Both the position numbers and the translations under genes were made by a program. The notes under the pieces were generated by a model. That model was given only the letters and a program-made list of their open reading frames with translations, did no database searches and was not told the DNA's origin. From NCBI GenBank assembly GCA_039933785.1, contig JBDTNL010000013.1, forward strand, positions 4,665-68,664: DNA of 64,000 nt, written 5' to 3'. Source of the stretch: JBDTNL01 sp039933785. GTDB taxonomy: Bacteria > Acidobacteriota > Thermoanaerobaculia > Multivoradales > JAGPDF01. Shown in pieces: positions 61,056 through 64,000 of this stretch. Position 1 is the first letter of the stretch; each line of letters opens with the position of its first letter.

Positions 61056-63239
61056 ATGGACAACAAGGCGCGCGACACCTCATCCAGTCCCGGTTGGCTC
61101 GAATCACTGCTGCTCGTGCTGTTCACCCTCCTGGCGCTGCTGCTATCGGCCGCGCGCTCCGAGGGCCGAACCCTCGCCCTGGCGACCGATCAGAGCGCCG
61201 GGGGGTCGGCCCCGCAGTCCGTTGTCCGGGGTCTCGAAGCGCTCGGCGCGCCGATCGACCTCGATCACGCCCGGGCGGGTTCCTTGCTGCTCCGGACTTC
61301 GTCGGCTCGGGTGTATTTGCCGGCGCCGGTCCTCGAGACCGAGGTCGAGCTGCGGGTCACGGGATTCATCGATTGCGCCCGGGTGCGCCAGCGCTTTCAC
61401 AATCCGACCAGTGTCTGGGTCGAGGGTGTGTACGTGTTCCCGCTGCCCGAAGGCGCGGCGGTCGATACCCTGCGCATGACCGTCGGCGAGCGCGTCATCG
61501 AAGGCGTCGTCCAGGAGCGCCAGGAAGCGAAGCAGACCTACGAGGCCGCCAAGCGCGAGGGGCGAAAAGCCTCGCTGGTCGAGCAGGAGCGCCTCAACAT
61601 ATTTACGACTTCAGTGGCGAACCTTGGTCCGGGCGAGGACCTCGACGTCGAGATCGAGTACCAGGAAGAGTTGCGCTACGACGCCGGGCGCTTCGAGCTG
61701 CGCTTCCCCCTGGTGGTCGCGCCGAGGTACGTGCCCGGGCGAGCGGTGGGGCCGGTGACGGCGTTGGGGTGGTCACCCAACACGACGGCGGTGGCCCACG
61801 CGTCGCGCATCACGCCGCCAGTGGCGGACAACGCGGGTCTCAATCCGGTGAAGCTGCGCGTCGATCTCGATCCGGGTTTTACTCTCGAGAGCGTGACGAG
61901 CCCTTCGCACCGGGTGACTGTGGAGCCGGGATCGGGAACCGCGCTGAGGGTGACTCTGGCGGACACGACGGTGCCTGCCGACCGCGACTTCGTGCTCGAT
62001 TGGCAGCTGGCGCCGGCGACCGAGCCACGGGCCGCGGTGTTCACCGAGGATCGTCCTGAAGGCCGCTACGCGCTACTCATGATCGTCCCCCCGCTCGGGA
62101 GTGCCGGATCGGAGCTGGCAACGACCGCGCGCCTCGGCCGCGAGGAGATCTTCGTGGTCGACACCTCGGGGTCGATGGCCGGTGCGTCGATCCGACAGGC
62201 GAAAGACGCGCTGCGTTTCGCGCTCTCGACCCTTAAGCCCGACGATCGCTTCAACATCATCCAGTTCAACTCCGGAGCCTGGCGTCTGTTCGACGTTGCC
62301 GAGATGGCGTTCCCGGATGCGATGGCGAAGGCTCTGGCCTATGTCGATCAGTTGCAGGCGACGGGCGGCACCGAAATGGCCCCGGCGCTGCAGCTGGCGC
62401 TCGGGGATCAAGAGTCGCCCGAGTCGCCAGTTGGCCGTCTTCGCCAGGTGGTCTTCATGACCGACGGCAGTGTCGGCAACGAAGACGAGCTGTTCACGTA
62501 TATCCACAACCATCTCGGGGAATCGCGCTTGTTCACGGTCGGGATCGGTTCGGCGCCCAATTCGCATTTTCTACGCCGCGCCGCCGAGTTCGGTCGTGGC
62601 ACGTTCACCTATGTCGGGTCACCTCAGGAAGTCGCCGCGCGCATGGGGGCGCTGTTTCGCAAGCTCGGCAGCCCCGCGCTCACCGATCTCGAGGCGTCGT
62701 TCGACGGCCAGGGCGTCGTCACCGCGGAGACGTGGCCGTCTCGTGTTCCGGACGTTTACCTTGGCGAGCCGGTCACGATCGCGGTGAGACTGTCCAAGCC
62801 GGCCTTCGAGATGCGCTTGCGTGGCGTGCGGGCGAGCGAGCCATGGGAGCACCTGCTGGCGCTCTCCGGCGGCGCTCCAACGGCAGAGGCGGCCGGGATC
62901 GAGAAGCTCTGGGCTCGGCGCAAGATCGGCGCCCTGCTCGACGGCGAAATCGAGGGCCAAGATCCGAGCGCGGTGAAATCGGAGGTCACCGCCGTGGCGC
63001 TCGAGCATCATCTAGTGTCCCCGTTCACCAGCCTGGTCGCCGTGGACGTGACGCCCACCGCACCGACCGGGCAGTCCCCCAGGACCGTGGCGCTGCCGGT
63101 GAACCTGCCCGCGGGCTGGGTGAACGAGGCGGTCTGGGGCGAGGTTCCGCAGACCGCCACCCCCCGCGATCTGTTGGCCCTCGTATCGATGGTGCTGGCC
63201 GCGATCGCCGTGGTGCTGCGGCGGGGAGCACGGTCGTGA
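61056..63239 (+). CDS. VIT-VWA sortase target protein
   Basis: 727 residues. Signal-type helix near residues 15-32, VIT domain (about 65-200: VELRVTGFIDCARVRQRFHNPTSVWVEGVYVFPLPEGAAVDTLRM, VQERQEAKQTYEAAKREGRKASLVEQERLNIFTTSVANL), VWA domain (from about 367) with the MIDAS sequence DTSGSMAG, T in ATGGTEM and D in MTDGSVGN. The end is a sorting signal: VPQTAT, a hydrophobic helix (LLALVSMVLAAIAVVL) and RRGARS. This is the build of the proteobacterial sortase target family, here with V in place of the usual L of LPQTA. The next gene is its sortase. Confidence 0.92.
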   Translation: MDNKARDTSSSPGWLESLLLVLFTLLALLLSAARSEGRTLALATDQSAGGSAPQSVVRGLEALGAPIDLDHARAGSLLLRTSSARVYLPAPVLETEVELRVTGFIDCARVRQRFHNPTSVWVEGVYVFPLPEGAAVDTLRMTVGERVIEGVVQERQEAKQTYEAAKREGRKASLVEQERLNIFTTSVANLGPGEDLDVEIEYQEELRYDAGRFELRFPLVVAPRYVPGRAVGPVTALGWSPNTTAVAHASRITPPVADNAGLNPVKLRVDLDPGFTLESVTSPSHRVTVEPGSGTALRVTLADTTVPADRDFVLDWQLAPATEPRAAVFTEDRPEGRYALLMIVPPLGSAGSELATTARLGREEIFVVDTSGSMAGASIRQAKDALRFALSTLKPDDRFNIIQFNSGAWRLFDVAEMAFPDAMAKALAYVDQLQATGGTEMAPALQLALGDQESPESPVGRLRQVVFMTDGSVGNEDELFTYIHNHLGESRLFTVGIGSAPNSHFLRRAAEFGRGTFTYVGSPQEVAARMGALFRKLGSPALTDLEASFDGQGVVTAETWPSRVPDVYLGEPVTIAVRLSKPAFEMRLRGVRASEPWEHLLALSGGAPTAEAAGIEKLWARRKIGALLDGEIEGQDPSAVKSEVTAVALEHHLVSPFTSLVAVDVTPTAPTGQSPRTVALPVNLPAGWVNEAVWGEVPQTATPRDLLALVSMVLAAIAVVLRRGARS

Positions 63240-63847
63240 AGAGTCGCGGCCGGGTGATCGCCATGGCGCTCTGCGCTGCGCTCGCGCTGGGCTGTGGGGC
63301 GGGTTCGCTCTGGATCGAAGCCAAGGCGGTGCTCGCTCAGGTGTTGCTCGAACGGGCCTGGTCGAACACGGCGGGCGCCCGCGATCGCATCAAACCCTGG
63401 CCGTGGGCCGACACCTGGCCGGTGGCGCGGTTGTCGGTTCCCCGACTCGGCGAGCGCTGGATCGTGCTCGCCGGCGCCAGCGGTCGCACCCTAGCTTTCG
63501 GACCGGGACACCTGGACGGGACCCCTCTGCCGGGTGAGCGCGGCAACGTGGTGCTGGCCGGCCACCGCGACACGCAGTTCGCGACCCTCGAAGCGCTTCA
63601 GCTGGGCGACGAGCTGTTGGTCGAGACGCCGGCGCGGAAGATTGCCCGCTTCCAGGTGAGCGATCTCGAGATCATCGACCAACGCGAGCTGGCGCGAGTG
63701 ACCGCTCGCGGCGAGGACGGCCTCACCCTGGTGACCTGCTGGCCCTTCGGCGCCCTCGTGCCGGGCGGCAACCTGCGCTACGTAGTGCGGGCCTCGCCGG
63801 TGATCGACGAGTCGATGCATCCCCAACGCTTGGCGATCCGGGGCTGA
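63236..63847 (+). CDS. Class GN sortase
   Basis: 203 residues, GTG start overlapping the stop of the target gene (GTGA). N-terminal membrane helix (VIAMALCAALALGCGAGSLWI). Sortase triad: His in VVLAGHRDTQF, Cys in LTLVTCWPFG and Arg in GGNLRYVVRAS. WPWADTWPVARL is characteristic of the class linked to the Gram-negative VIT-VWA target. It should cut the neighbour at its VPQTA signal and attach it at the membrane. Confidence 0.92.
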   Translation: MKSRGRVIAMALCAALALGCGAGSLWIEAKAVLAQVLLERAWSNTAGARDRIKPWPWADTWPVARLSVPRLGERWIVLAGASGRTLAFGPGHLDGTPLPGERGNVVLAGHRDTQFATLEALQLGDELLVETPARKIARFQVSDLEIIDQRELARVTARGEDGLTLVTCWPFGALVPGGNLRYVVRASPVIDESMHPQRLAIRG

Positions 63848-63881
63848 CCGTGCAGGTCGGCCTTCTACTGGAGATCCTTCG

Positions 63882-64000
63882 ATGATTCGCATGACCAGAA
63901 CGTCCGAGCCCGAAGCAACCCTCATGCCCCACCTGTTCGTTTCACTCCACAACGATTGGGGCGTGGTGCTCGACGAGTCCAAGGGCTGGGTGATCGGCTA
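63882..64000 (+). CDS. N-terminal fragment of a protein of unknown function
   Basis: ATG at 63882 with GGAG eight bases upstream, running off the right edge after 39 codons. The visible residues (MIRMTRTSEPEATLMPH, LFVSLHNDWGVVLDE, SKGWVIGY) show a beta-strand pattern but no known motif. It follows the sortase gene by 34 bases on the same strand and may belong to that operon. Confidence 0.5.
   Translation, partial: MIRMTRTSEPEATLMPHLFVSLHNDWGVVLDESKGWVIG

Overview
This window comes from a high-GC, Gram-negative bacterium, most likely an Acidobacteriota member (Thermoanaerobaculia-like or a related class). The evidence is LpxC (lipid A synthesis), a degraded permease of the acidobacterial duplicated orphan permease type, a VIT-VWA surface protein paired with a class GN sortase, an S55 (SpoIVB-like) peptidase outside any sporulation context, and very high G+C at third codon positions. 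This placement is an inference. I found no rRNA, tRNA, CRISPR array, prophage or intact insertion sequence. Genes are packed tightly and no gene-free stretch exceeds about 300 bases.

Layout. 1-1.5 kb: divergent glycosyltransferases. 1.5-4.2 kb: a four-gene minus-strand operon (SPFH membrane protein, ribbon-helix-helix regulator, zinc ribbon, and a response-regulator receiver fused to LpxC) behind a promoter whose -10 lies in a perfect palindrome. 4.2-9.5 kb: secreted M1 peptidase, then GNAT, a BoxB/PaaA-like diiron protein and proline dehydrogenase. 9.6-15.4 kb: FHA-GGDEF protein, Ser/Thr kinase, YkgJ-like protein, two membrane proteins. 15.7-25.5 kb: an overlapping eight-gene chain (recN, tsaC-like, S55 peptidase, beta-propeller protein, coaD, adenosine deaminase family, small membrane protein, molybdopterin/pentapeptide fusion). 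25.6-33.5 kb: M28 peptidase, DUF2071, LeuB-like and LeuA-like enzymes around a soluble histidine kinase, xerD, lytic transglycosylase.

33.5-38.5 kb: CoxG-like protein, permease pseudogene, SpoIIE phosphatase, ferritin-like protein. 38.6-43.7 kb: nuoB, fused nuoCD and nuoI without the rest of complex I, then a polysaccharide pyruvyl transferase-PhyH dioxygenase fusion. 43.8-48.6 kb: a DUF4097 protein behind an ECF-type promoter, a VapBC-like module, and korAB 2-oxoacid:ferredoxin oxidoreductase. 48.6-52.1 kb: metallophosphoesterase, DUF1015, selD. 52.3-60.9 kb: a nitrite/NO region: NirK-like copper oxidase, azurin-like cupredoxin, multi-pass heme-copper-like membrane protein, unusual radical SAM protein, RIC, hemerythrin, DUF1858, a Crp/Fnr regulator and a two-component system. 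61-64 kb: sortase target, sortase and the start of a further gene.

The most interesting parts are the receiver-LpxC fusion in an SPFH/RHH operon, which suggests phospho-signal control of lipid A synthesis; the NO operon, with a geometrically exact class II Fnr/NnrR promoter; the two unusual enzyme fusions; and the NirK-like protein whose type 1 copper axial Met appears replaced by Gln.
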